Notes: generated by a model not told the origin, from the letters alone. 12,275 nucleotides of DNA from Candidatus Baldrarchaeum yapensis (GCA_016840465.1 JAEOSH010000058.1:1-12275), one strand, 5' to 3'; counted from the first letter of the stretch, positions 1 to 5,820 are shown. A program made the numbers and translations.

Positions 1-644
1 AGGGAGGGGTTGTGCTGGTCCCGGTTTTTGCGGTGGGGAGGGGTCAGGAGATATTCACGGCGCTTCATTTGGTGAGGAGGGAGTTGGGGGAGGTGCCGCT
101 GTTTGTGGATGGTATGGTGAGGGAGTGCACGCGGGTGTACTACAGGTATCTTGATCTCTTGACGCGGGAGTGCCGGGAGGCTTTGGAGGATCCGTGGATA
201 AGTGATGAGATATTCCATGGTAGGGTTTTTTCGAGAGAGACCATTGCAAGGGCGACGGGAGTTGTCATATCTACGAGTGGGATGCTTTTGGGGCCGGCGC
301 TTGAGTTTTTCAGGTTGATAGCAGGAGATCCTAGGAATGCTGTTGTCATTGTGAGTTATCAGGCTCCATCTACTCCGGGGTACTTGGTGTCACAGGGTCG
401 CAATCTCTTGGAACTGGAGAGCGGGGTTGTTCGGGTGAGGTGCCGGGTTGAGGTGATTTCCGGTTTCAGCGGGCATAGCGACTATTCCGACATACTCAGA
501 TACTTGGGTGAGGTATCTCCAGAGGTTTGTATTCTTGTACACGGTGATGAAGACGCCATTTATGCAATGAAGGAGAGGGCGGAGAGCGTTTTGCGCGAGG
601 CGCGTATAGAGGTTCCAGGTGTCGGTGAGGGACTCGAGTTGTGA
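1..644 (+). CDS. beta-CASP metallo-beta-lactamase ribonuclease, C-terminal part (5' end cut by window)
   Basis: The frame is open from base 3 to the TGA at 642-644, and the first residues (GGVVLVPVFAVGRGQE) are the interior of a beta-CASP protein, so the gene starts before the window and the GTG at 12 is not its start. Visible family landmarks are a VDGMVREC segment (about 105-131), STSGM (about 270-284), GFSGHSD with its metal-type His (about 462-482) and LVHGDE with a further His (about 534-551). Proteins of this type (archaeal CPSF/RNase J-like) are cytoplasmic zinc-dependent RNA endo/exonucleases acting in RNA processing and decay. The N-terminal HxHxDH metallo-lactamase motif is outside the window, so activity cannot be judged. 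The piece ends about 30 residues after the last His, with no C-terminal extension. The next gene, a DHH phosphoesterase, is 218 bases away and has its own promoter, so co-transcription is doubtful. Family is confident; the subclass (aCPSF1, aCPSF2 or aRNase J) is not. Confidence 0.9.
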   Translation, partial: GGVVLVPVFAVGRGQEIFTALHLVRRELGEVPLFVDGMVRECTRVYYRYLDLLTRECREALEDPWISDEIFHGRVFSRETIARATGVVISTSGMLLGPALEFFRLIAGDPRNAVVIVSYQAPSTPGYLVSQGRNLLELESGVVRVRCRVEVISGFSGHSDYSDILRYLGEVSPEVCILVHGDEDAIYAMKERAESVLREARIEVPGVGEGLEL

Positions 645-701
645 TCCTCGTTGCATCAAAAATTTTCAAATGGAGGGAGTTGGTTTCAAAAAGCGATGCC
701 C

Positions 702-715
702 ACAAATAAATTTGT
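702..715. repeat. small inverted repeat in intergenic AT-rich DNA
   Basis: ACAAAT and ATTTGT are separated by two bases, about 45 bases upstream of the probable TATA element of the DHH gene. It could be an operator half-site pair, but arms of six bases are common in AT-rich DNA. Confidence 0.25.
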
Positions 716-756
716 TGGTATTATCAAAAACAAACATAAACTTTCACCTACCACAA

Positions 757-766
757 GGTTTTATTT
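757..766 (+). promoter_or_regulatory. probable TATA element of the DHH gene
   Basis: An AAGG-TTTTATTT block (755-765) resembles a BRE plus archaeal TATA box. Transcription starting about 26 bases downstream (near 787) would give a leader of about 75 bases before the ATG at 863 and would include the hairpin at 798-840. A weaker alternative (ACATAAAC, about 734-741) would instead suit a near-leaderless transcript starting at ATG 773. Confidence 0.4.
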
Positions 767-797
767 CCTATAATGGATGATAATACTATTGGGGATG

Positions 798-840
798 ACC
801 CACTACACGCGCATCGATGCATGAGGTGCGTGTGGTGGGT
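798..840 (+). promoter_or_regulatory. long hairpin in the presumed 5' leader of the DHH gene
   Basis: Bases 798-812 (ACCCACTACACGCGC) pair with 826-840 over 15 consecutive positions with only two G.U pairs (804:834 and 811:827), leaving a 13-base loop. The loop side carries a perfect 10-base palindrome, GCATCGATGC (811-820). The structure ends 10 bases before the Shine-Dalgarno at 851-859, so it leaves the ribosome site free but sits right beside it. No T-run follows, so it is not a terminator. It could be a leader RNA structure controlling translation or stability, or a DNA operator. If translation really starts at 773 it lies inside the coding region. Confidence 0.6.
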
Positions 841-862
841 GACCCTGCATGGGGGTGATGAC

Positions 863-1903
863 ATGGACTATCCCCTATCTGCCAGTATCGACAACCGCGT
901 AAAAAGGTTAGCGGTAGGGGAGAGTTCAGTGACCCCCCAGCGGCGGACGGTTGTTGTGTTCCACGGAGACGTTGACGGCATCTGTGCGGCGGGGATCATT
1001 GGTTTCTTCGAGTGTGCGGAGGAGTACATTTCTGCACATCCCCACCGACTGGGGAGGGCTCTTGAGAGTGTCAGTGCTAAGGTGGGCAGGGTTGTGCTAG
1101 TTGATCTCTCGGTGAGGAGGGACAACGCTGAGGCTATTAGGAAGCTGAAGAACCTGGCGCGGAGAGGTGTTGACGTTGTTGTTATAGATCATCACAAATC
1201 CACGATGATGGCTTCCTCTCTCCTCGCGTCCTACGGTATCAGGGTTCACGTATCGTTGAGGGTTGCCTCCGCCGCGGAGCTGGCGCTAAGGGTTTACGGG
1301 GGCAGGGGTTCCCCCCACCCTGAGGACGTTGCAAGCATAGCCTCAGCGGTTGAAAAAGGCGTTTGTGAGAGACTTCCTCGGAAGTTGAGGAGAGAGGCTT
1401 GGATGTTGGCGTCGGTCGAGGGCTACGGCAAGGCTTTCCCCCGCATTTACGGGGTTGCGGTGAGGGGAATTGCGGAGGGCAGGATGCCTTCGAAGATTCC
1501 GGAGGTCAGGAGGGCGCATCAGGAGATGTTGGAGGTCAGGAGAAGGTTCCGGGAGCGCGTGTTGAGGAGTGTTATTGAAGTTTCGGAGAGACTGTACCTG
1601 TGGGACGTGCGGGGGACGTTCTTAGGGTGCGTGGTTATGCGGGGGCTGATTAAGGAGATCATTAGGAGCAGGGAGGGCGTTGTTGTTTGCGTTTTAGGGA
1701 AGGGTGATGGGTTGGGGCGCGTTGTCGTAGTGGTGCGGAAGAACATATCCGTAAACGTGGATCTTTTGGAGGTTTGCAACGATGCTGCCAGAATGTGCGG
1801 AGGATGGATTGATGGGCACAAGGAGGCCGTTAGCGGCGTCATATTGGAGGAGAGGATTGAAGATTTCCTGAGGATTGTGGGGGCGAGGATCCGTGGGGGT
1901 TAA
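863..1903 (+). CDS. DHH-family phosphoesterase with divergent DHHA1 domain
   Basis: This 346-residue protein has the DHH superfamily signature in order: H-G-D-V-D-G near residues 34-39, V-D-L-S near 80-83, and I-D-H-H near 108-111. These Asp and His residues normally bind two Mn ions and hydrolyse phosphodiester bonds in short RNA, single-stranded DNA or small nucleotides (RecJ/NrnA relatives). The C-terminus (about 312-325, CGGWIDGHKEAVSG) looks like an altered form of the GGGHxxAAG substrate-binding motif of DHHA1. An ATG at 773 would add 30 odd residues. I prefer ATG 863 because GGGGGTGAT at 851-859 matches the ideal GGAGGTGAT in eight of nine positions at proper spacing. The neighbour upstream is a ribonuclease and two small unknown genes follow closely, which suggests an RNA or DNA turnover context. 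Cytoplasmic; no signal peptide. Family is confident, substrate is unknown. Confidence 0.85.
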   Translation: MDYPLSASIDNRVKRLAVGESSVTPQRRTVVVFHGDVDGICAAGIIGFFECAEEYISAHPHRLGRALESVSAKVGRVVLVDLSVRRDNAEAIRKLKNLARRGVDVVVIDHHKSTMMASSLLASYGIRVHVSLRVASAAELALRVYGGRGSPHPEDVASIASAVEKGVCERLPRKLRREAWMLASVEGYGKAFPRIYGVAVRGIAEGRMPSKIPEVRRAHQEMLEVRRRFRERVLRSVIEVSERLYLWDVRGTFLGCVVMRGLIKEIIRSREGVVVCVLGKGDGLGRVVVVVRKNISVNVDLLEVCNDAARMCGGWIDGHKEAVSGVILEERIEDFLRIVGARIRGG

Positions 1904-1922
1904 CATGGCGGAGGAGGGAGGC

Positions 1923-2207
1923 ATGGATCTGCGGGTGTTGGTGCATGAGATTTCTGTGGAGCTCTGCGTTGGGATGGAGTACGTGGAGATGCTTGTTCGA
2001 GGGGAAGTGGAGCTTGCGGAGTTTGCGCGCGAAGTTCTGAGAAGGCCATGGGGTCCGATAGATGAAGAGGAGGAGTTGAGGATTGCCATGAAGTTCGTGG
2101 AAGACGTTGTGGGAGCAATTTTAGAGATAAGGGGTGAGTACGATGAGGAGAAGGCGGCGAGGATTGCACGTAGATTGGTTAGAAGGTGCTTCGGGATCCG
2201 ACTTTGA
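1923..2207 (+). CDS. small hypothetical protein, 94 residues
   Basis: I do not recognise a family. The protein is acidic and predicted mostly helical (long Glu/Arg/Leu stretches such as the EEEELRI region), ending in an Arg-rich helix. It begins 19 bases after the DHH stop. ATG 1923 is chosen because GGAGG at 1910-1914 stands eight bases before it; ATG 1905, two bases past the DHH stop, would add six residues and is the alternative. The tight spacing suggests co-transcription and translational coupling with the DHH gene. Its 3' end overlaps the next gene by about 65 bases in another frame. Codon use (AGG, GAG, GTT, TTG, G-rich) matches its neighbours, which supports coding. The function is unknown. 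Confidence 0.6.
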   Translation: MDLRVLVHEISVELCVGMEYVEMLVRGEVELAEFAREVLRRPWGPIDEEEELRIAMKFVEDVVGAILEIRGEYDEEKAARIARRLVRRCFGIRL

Positions 2208-2496
2208 TGTTGCGGAGGCTTTCGTCTATCGGGTGATGGTCGAGGAGTTTGCGGAGCTCAGGAGAGAGTTTACGGAGAGGTTCGGGATAAGTTTGAGGAC
2301 CGCCGCGATGCTGTTGCATGGGTTGCTTACGAGTGAAAACGTCATGGATGTGTTGACGGGGGCTGTCAGGAGGATGCTCGTGGATGGGGTCGATTATTCG
2401 AGGATTCGGCACAAGATTCTGGAGGTGCTGAGGAGGTTCGGCGAGGAGGTTATACGGGGGATCAGAGATCACAACCTCATCGATATGTACACCTGA
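2143..2496 (+). CDS. small hypothetical protein, 117 residues, overlapping the preceding gene
   Basis: No family is recognised. After a basic start (MRRRRR) the product is predicted all-helical, with an amphipathic segment around the EEFAELRREF region and a C-terminal helix rich in Arg and Glu. GGGGTGA at 2129-2135 lies seven bases before ATG 2143, which makes it the best start; GTG 2134 is three codons upstream, TTG 2164 lies downstream, and ATG 2236 would remove the overlap altogether. With ATG 2143 the overlap with the preceding gene is 65 bases, long but possible; a shorter true protein starting after 2207 cannot be excluded. It is the last gene before a hairpin/T-run terminator, so the DHH gene and these two small genes probably form one transcript. 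Function unknown. Confidence 0.55.
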   Translation: MRRRRRGLHVDWLEGASGSDFDVAEAFVYRVMVEEFAELRREFTERFGISLRTAAMLLHGLLTSENVMDVLTGAVRRMLVDGVDYSRIRHKILEVLRRFGEEVIRGIRDHNLIDMYT

Positions 2497-2533
2497 TGTT
2501 GCACTGCATAACTGTTAAATCCGGTGACGTTGC

Positions 2534-2567
2534 GGCGCTCGGCGCCAATTATTAATTTTATTTTTTT
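2534..2567 (+). terminator. hairpin plus T-tract terminator after the DHH operon
   Basis: GGCGC (2534-2538) pairs with GCGCC (2542-2546) around a three-base loop. An AT-rich stretch and a run of seven or more T (about 2558-2567) follow. A weaker second unit (TTACG/CGTAA, 2566-2576, then TTTTT) follows at once. Position about 40 bases after the last stop codon fits a transcription end. Confidence 0.6.
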
Positions 2568-2576
2568 ACGACGTAA

Positions 2577-2859
2577 TTTTTGAAAATGGATCTTTTAGAA
2601 CCCTAGGATTGTTGATATTGGTGATTTGCTATGTTAGATGTTCTCATAAATGCAGACCTGTAGTTAAAATATGCGGTCAGAGTGTCAACCGGATGGTGTT
2701 GTGATGGCGAATGGATATAATACAAAAAGGGTAACACACGAGCATGGTGTTGATATTATTGTCAACATCGATAACAAAATTACCATACACAAACAAATTT
2801 CCCAATGACATGCTGGGTGCGTTGTACCTGTGGGCGTGGCTGACAGGTTGCTATGAGCA
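2577..2859. other. AT-rich gap without a convincing gene
   Basis: About 280 bases between the terminator and the promoter of the next gene. The only candidate frame is 2704-2808 on the + strand (34 codons from ATG, with GGTG six bases upstream), which encodes a short beta-like peptide containing HGVDIIVNIDNKITIHK. It could be a very small protein or a gene remnant, and I give it about 0.2. A six-base inverted repeat TGTTGA/TCAACA (about 2749-2768) lies within it. Other start codons here hit stops within a few codons. Confidence 0.4.
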
Positions 2860-2860
2860 A

Positions 2861-2868
2861 TGTTTATA
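2861..2868 (+). promoter_or_regulatory. TATA box for the HhH-like gene
   Basis: GTTTATAAT lies about 40 bases before ATG 2906. A start of transcription about 26 bases downstream (near 2890) leaves a short leader carrying the Shine-Dalgarno GGGTGGTAAT (2893-2902). Confidence 0.55.
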
Positions 2869-2875
2869 ATGCTGT

Positions 2876-2891
2876 GTACCATAATGTATAC
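2876..2891. repeat. shared promoter motifs GTACCATA and GTATAC, copy 1
   Basis: GTACCATA (2876-2883) and GTATAC (2886-2891) lie at the likely transcription start of the HhH-like gene. The same two words recur in reversed order and wider spacing upstream of the gene at 3987 (GTATAC 3944-3949, GTACCATA 3958-3965). They may be binding sites for one regulator. Confidence 0.3.
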
Positions 2892-2905
2892 TGGGTGGTA
2901 ATGGT

Positions 2906-3796
2906 ATGGGTATGGAGCCTGTATATTTGAATGTCGCCCACTGGAGGGGGCGGTCGGAGCACCGTAGGAGGGTGATCGAGTTGACGAGGAGGTTTTTGGA
3001 GGAGCGTAACAAGAAGGCGCTGGTTGCGCTAATGGAGGAGTTGTGGAGCATGGATATGTTCAGGAACATCGAGTGGGTGGTGGAGCACAGGGTTTTAAGG
3101 GGGAGAGAGGAGGCTCTTAATGAAGTGGCGGAGGCGCTGAGGAGGTTGCTGGATGAGGGTGTGGATTTGAGAGAGAGGTGGGCGGTGGCCATTCCGGGCG
3201 TCGGTGTCAGCAGCAGGACGGAGATACTGTTCTGTCATTATCCGGACCGGTATCCGATTGCGAATGTTCGGTCTGTGGAGGCGCTGAGGAGGTTGGGCTA
3301 CTGGGAGGGTGAGGGGGTTCCGGGGAGTTATGAGGAGTATCGCAGGTTTGTGGAGGCGTGTGAGAGGTTTGTGAGCGACTACATTGATTTGAAGAGGAAG
3401 ATTGAGGAAAGGCTTGGGGAGGGGTTGCCGAGGTTTGAGTTTGCAGACGGTATTTTCAACCTGCTGTACGAGGGGCGTGTGAGCGAGGAGGAGTTAAGGG
3501 CCGGGGAGGTGGAGGTCGTCGGAACTGAGGAGTTGGAGGGGTTATGCAGGGAAGGGGTGCTGAAGGTCATCGAGAGGGTCGTCAGGCAGTACTTTTACTG
3601 GAGGCAACGCGGTCTCTCTCATAGGGATGCGGTTGACAGGGCGGTCAGTTATGCGTTTGGGAGGTTGGAGTCTGCGTTGTCCGAGGTGTTGAGCGATCCT
3701 AGACGGAGGAGGCTGCTGTTAGTTGTATACAGCGTGGTGGGTGATCTCATGAGGGGGCTTGCTGAGATGATGAGGGAGTACTATTCGGAGGGGTGA
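2906..3796 (+). CDS. hypothetical protein with helix-hairpin-helix-like segment
   Basis: This 296-residue soluble protein is predicted almost entirely helical. Residues about 94-132 read as an IPGVG turn (96-100), a short helix, then HYPDRYPIAN and a VRSVEALRRLGY helix. That pattern resembles the helix-hairpin-helix region of HhH-GPD-like DNA-binding proteins (L-P-G-V-G followed by a Pro-rich 'P-D-R-Y-P-I' and 'R-S-V-x-A-L-x-x-L-G'). In that superfamily the hairpin grips the DNA backbone. I do not see a clear catalytic Lys/Asp pair or an iron-sulphur Cys cluster, so glycosylase activity is not supported; a DNA- or nucleic-acid-binding role is inference. The N-terminal 90 residues and the C-terminal 140 residues (with RQYFYWRQRG and a long basic helix) are unrecognised. 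ATG 2906 is favoured by GGTGGTAAT at 2894-2902; ATG 2912 is an alternative. Its TGA overlaps the ATG of a mini-ORF. Confidence 0.7.
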   Translation: MGMEPVYLNVAHWRGRSEHRRRVIELTRRFLEERNKKALVALMEELWSMDMFRNIEWVVEHRVLRGREEALNEVAEALRRLLDEGVDLRERWAVAIPGVGVSSRTEILFCHYPDRYPIANVRSVEALRRLGYWEGEGVPGSYEEYRRFVEACERFVSDYIDLKRKIEERLGEGLPRFEFADGIFNLLYEGRVSEEELRAGEVEVVGTEELEGLCREGVLKVIERVVRQYFYWRQRGLSHRDAVDRAVSYAFGRLESALSEVLSDPRRRRLLLVVYSVVGDLMRGLAEMMREYYSEG

Positions 3797-3867
3797 TGGG
3801 CATGTTCTCGGTACTGTACTTTTCTCCTAAGAGGTTGAGGGATGGACGGGCCAATATGGGTTGTTAG
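3796..3867 (+). CDS. 23-codon mini-ORF coupled to the preceding stop; possibly a truncated gene start
   Basis: The stop of the preceding gene and this ATG share bases (TGATG at 3794-3798). A strong purine Shine-Dalgarno (GGAGGGGTGATG) spans the junction, exactly as expected for a coupled gene. The frame reads MGMFSVLYFSPKRLRDGRAN and stops three residues later at TAG 3865-3867. It is either a genuine microprotein or, more likely, the front end of a gene whose body was lost. No similarity recognised. Confidence 0.3.
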   Translation: MGMFSVLYFSPKRLRDGRANMGC

Positions 3868-3916
3868 CAGAGCCCGGAGTGGAGGAGCATAGAGGTGTGA
3901 ACCGTTGTAGTACAGC

Positions 3917-3926
3917 ATAATATACT
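3917..3926 (+). promoter_or_regulatory. possible TATA element for the small gene pair at 3987-4463
   Basis: CATAATATACTA is the most TATA-like block upstream of ATG 3987. Transcription would start near 3945, inside the palindrome at 3941-3952, which would make that palindrome well placed to act as an operator. Confidence 0.4.
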
Positions 3927-3940
3927 ATTTTGTATCAATT

Positions 3941-3952
3941 TTTGTATACAAA
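3941..3952. promoter_or_regulatory. 12-base perfect palindrome, candidate operator
   Basis: TTTGTATACAAA is a perfect palindrome 35 bases before ATG 3987, just downstream of the TATA-like block. The word TTTTGTAT also occurs 10-12 bases earlier, giving a partial second half-site. Symmetry and position suit a dimeric regulator, but no regulator is identified. Confidence 0.4.
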
Positions 3953-3986
3953 TAATCGTACCATACTGAAGAGCGGAGGTGGCGGT

Positions 3987-4196
3987 ATGACGCGTGCTGA
4001 GTTGTGCAGACCCATTTGTTACTACGTGGTTGCGCATACCCGGCTGAGGACCATTTTATCTCCAGACGAGATAGAAGCTTTATGGAGGGCGTTTGAGCGC
4101 ATGGGATTTGATGTTCTGACTGCCGATAATACGGGGTTCATAGTGGCATGCGGAGAGGAGAGGTTAAGGGATATGATACACGTTGAGGAGTTTTAA
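3987..4196 (+). CDS. small hypothetical protein, 69 residues
   Basis: The start is fixed by GGAGGTGGC (3975-3983) just upstream of ATG 3987; a longer frame from TTG 3930 would run through the promoter and palindrome and is rejected. The product has three Cys (C7, C11 in the LCRPICYY segment and one near residue 54) and a predicted helix over SPDEIEALWRAFERMG followed by beta-like FIVACG. The alternation suggests a small alpha/beta domain, but no family is recognised and two Cys pairs needed for a zinc ribbon are not present. The next gene starts six bases after its stop region, so the two small genes likely share a transcript. Confidence 0.55.
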   Translation: MTRAELCRPICYYVVAHTRLRTILSPDEIEALWRAFERMGFDVLTADNTGFIVACGEERLRDMIHVEEF

Positions 4197-4202
4197 TTCT
4201 TC

Positions 4203-4463
4203 ATGACATCGATGGACGTTGCGCTGGTGAGATCTGGGCTGATGTTCGTGCACGTTTTTGGGTGGTATTCACAATATGACATTCCGGCGGGGTGTGTCTT
4301 GGTGGATGAAGGAATGAGAGAATATAGGGTTGTGGATGCGGTGTTAAGATTTGTTGAGTGTGTTCTGAGGGATGTTTTGGGCGTTAGTGTGTCCATAGGG
4401 GTAATAAGGTGCGGGAGGGTTTGCTTCTTTGAGCACTTAGGTGCCTACTCGGGGTCTTGGTGA
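4203..4463 (+). CDS. small hypothetical protein, 86 residues
   Basis: Begins six bases after the preceding stop, with GAGGAG (about 4184-4189) at a somewhat long distance; ATG 4212 is an in-frame alternative. The predicted fold alternates beta strands (LMFVHVFGWY, GCVLVDEG, SVSIGVIRCGRVCFF) with one long helix (VVDAVLRFVECVLRDVLG), so a small alpha/beta protein is likely. It has four Cys. No family is recognised. Pairing with the 69-residue gene and the promoter/palindrome in front suggest a two-gene unit, which could be a toxin-antitoxin-like or regulatory pair; that is only inference from size and spacing. Confidence 0.5.
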   Translation: MTSMDVALVRSGLMFVHVFGWYSQYDIPAGCVLVDEGMREYRVVDAVLRFVECVLRDVLGVSVSIGVIRCGRVCFFEHLGAYSGSW

Positions 4464-4593
4464 CTTACATGGATTTCGTGGCTAATGTTTTGGGGATAAC
4501 ATTTGAGAATATATGTTCATAAGGATTGGTGGTGCATTGTGGTTGTCATTCCTTTTTCCGAGGGACTGAGGTATTAGGTCGCCGTATCGCTGA

Positions 4594-4602
4594 ATTTATA
4601 AG
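4594..4602 (+). promoter_or_regulatory. TATA box of the VapBC operon
   Basis: AATTTATAAG is centred about 38 bases before ATG 4635. Initiation about 26 bases downstream (near 4622) gives a leader of about a dozen bases that still contains the GGTGGA Shine-Dalgarno at 4625-4630. Confidence 0.6.
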
Positions 4603-4634
4603 GTTACTCTAATAATGGGGACACGGTGGAGCGT

Positions 4635-4859
4635 ATGTCCAGAGTTATCGAGGCTGTTTATGAGAATGGTGTTTTGAAACCGATGGGGAAATTAGATCTC
4701 CGCGAGGGTGAGGTTGTACGTGTGAGCATCGAGCGAGGGCGTGGTGTGCTCACAAAGGAGGATGTTGAGGAGATAAAGAGAGTATTGTCACGTCTTCCGA
4801 AGGGGAGGTTTGATTTAGAGGCGGCTGAGGAGGCGTACCTTGAAGAGATGCTACGTTGA
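4635..4859 (+). CDS. vapB: VapB antitoxin, AF2212/DUF104 family
   Basis: The N-terminus [16 protein letters not shown] and the following [12 protein letters not shown] are textbook for the AF2212-like antitoxin family (PF01954), whose small beta domain is paired with PIN toxins in archaea. The remaining half (about residues 40-74) is a helical, acidic tail likely to wrap the toxin. The family's usual start and GGTGG at 4625-4629 favour ATG 4635 over GTG 4626. Length 74 residues is normal. Its last 20 bases overlap the toxin gene. By analogy it neutralises VapC and may repress its own promoter with the toxin. Confidence is high from both sequence and partner. Confidence 0.9.
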   Translation: MSRVIEAVYENGVLKPMGKLDLREGEVVRVSIERGRGVLTKEDVEEIKRVLSRLPKGRFDLEAAEEAYLEEMLR

Positions 4860-5286
4860 TGCGAATGTACTTGTGAAGGCCGTTATCGAGAGGGACACCT
4901 CTCTCTTCGAGAGGTTAATCGGGTATGAACTTTTCACTTCGGTTTTAACGCTGGAGGAGGCTATGTATAAGGTCATAGCGTTGACGGTTATGGAGGTCGA
5001 GGGGAGGCGGTTGGGTGCTTTTTCTGTAAAGGAAAAATACCGAAAGAAAGTAGCGAAGGATTTGATAGAAGCGAGGATAAAGGCGTTAAACGAAATCGTT
5101 TCCAGGATCACCGTGTTATCTCCGACGAAGGAAGACTTTGAATACGCGAAGGAGATTGCTTCAGAGTACAAGTTACTTCCGAATGATGCGCTTATAGTGG
5201 CGGTTATGAGGAGGAGAGGTATCGATGAGATAGCGACCTTTGATGAAGACTTCAGGCGGGTATCGGGGTTGAATGTAGTACGTTAA
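4840..5286 (+). CDS. vapC: VapC toxin, PIN-domain ribonuclease
   Basis: A 148-residue PIN domain. Acidic residues of the Mg-binding site are visible: D7 in CYVDANV, E39/E40 in [10 protein letters not shown]116 in LPNDALIVA, and D135/D137 in ATFDEDF. VapC proteins are Mg-dependent endoribonucleases that cut tRNA or rRNA and arrest growth until the antitoxin is restored. The start is TTG 4840: no Met codon precedes D7 in frame, and GAGGAGG at 4827-4833 lies six bases upstream inside the antitoxin gene, so the two frames overlap by 20 bases and are likely coupled. Full length with all acidic positions present, so probably active. A minus-strand nuclease remnant ends 33 bases downstream. The rare start codon may keep toxin output below antitoxin. 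Confidence 0.9.
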   Translation: MKRCYVDANVLVKAVIERDTSLFERLIGYELFTSVLTLEEAMYKVIALTVMEVEGRRLGAFSVKEKYRKKVAKDLIEARIKALNEIVSRITVLSPTKEDFEYAKEIASEYKLLPNDALIVAVMRRRGIDEIATFDEDFRRVSGLNVVR

Positions 5287-5319
5287 TACGTATGAATGTG
5301 GAGCAGGTATGTAGGGTAA

Positions 5320-5523
5320 TTAGAACCGGGGTGGTGGGGTGAGGTCTTCCGTTGCCTTGAGCATCCACACTCCTTTCTTTTTGGCCTCCTCCACGACGTC
5401 GGGGGTCGCTGTTGCGACATAAAGCGTGAGGATTACCTTTTCCTTAAGCAGGTTCGGGTATATCTTACTGACCTTGTCATACTTTTCTAACAATTCCTGA
5501 ATTGCGCCGATCCCGGCCCTCAC
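5320..5523 (-). pseudogene. C-terminal remnant of a coiled-coil PD-(D/E)XK (DUF3782-like) protein
   Basis: Read on the minus strand, bases about 5520 down to 5320 encode a 67-residue segment from VRAG to LTPPPRF. It matches residues 244-310 of the intact protein at 8474-9406 with 45 of 67 positions identical, including TATPDVVEE and LKATEDLTPPP. Homology stops abruptly at about 5523, exactly after the position of the catalytic Lys of the E-x-K motif. The coiled coil, the acidic active-site residues and the start are all gone. The natural stop (TAA, 5320-5322) is kept and the reading frame is unbroken. It can be opened from an ATG at 5562, but those 14 codons show no match. Best read as a decayed, truncated paralogue; expression as an 80-residue peptide cannot be excluded. 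Confidence 0.8.
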
Positions 5524-5754
5524 CGGGGTGGCGGAATTTTCAAGACTTGGCGCTCGCGTCATAGCATACGATTTATGGAGGGAGTATTGTAATCTTGACG
5601 GTATTATTGCCGAGAGGTGGAGTAGAACTTGTTCATATCTAGATGACGCTTCACAAATATGGTTTTATCCACTTAATTACAGCGGTTCGATCTTTTGTGA
5701 AGATTGTTCTGAGGGAGTTTGCGGGGTGAGGAGGATGTGCGGGTCTGCGGGATG
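5524..5754. other. unexplained stretch between nuclease remnant and membrane-protein promoter
   Basis: An open frame of 107 codons runs from 5528 to 5851 on the + strand, but it lacks a Shine-Dalgarno, has a Cys-rich and implausible composition, and overlaps both the TATA box and the start of the membrane-protein gene. I see no recognisable homology in any frame. The stretch may be sequence brought in by whatever event truncated the nuclease gene. Confidence 0.4.
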
Positions 5755-5763
5755 TTTATATAT
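5755..5763 (+). promoter_or_regulatory. TATA box of the membrane-protein gene
   Basis: TTTATATAT is a strong archaeal TATA box. Initiation about 26 bases downstream (near 5787) would leave a leader of about 35 bases before ATG 5821. Confidence 0.6.
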
Positions 5764-5820
5764 CGCTACTGGCAATAATAATACTGAGTGCGGCCAATGC
5801 AGAACAGGAGAGTGGAGTGA

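Noticed and set aside
773-862. 30-residue N-terminal extension of the DHH protein
   Set aside because: It encodes an odd His/Cys/Trp-rich segment created by the hairpin sequence, and a near-ideal Shine-Dalgarno points to ATG 863.
2704-2808. 34-codon + strand frame in the AT-rich gap
   Set aside because: A GGTG precedes it, but length and lack of any similarity make it too weak for a separate gene call.
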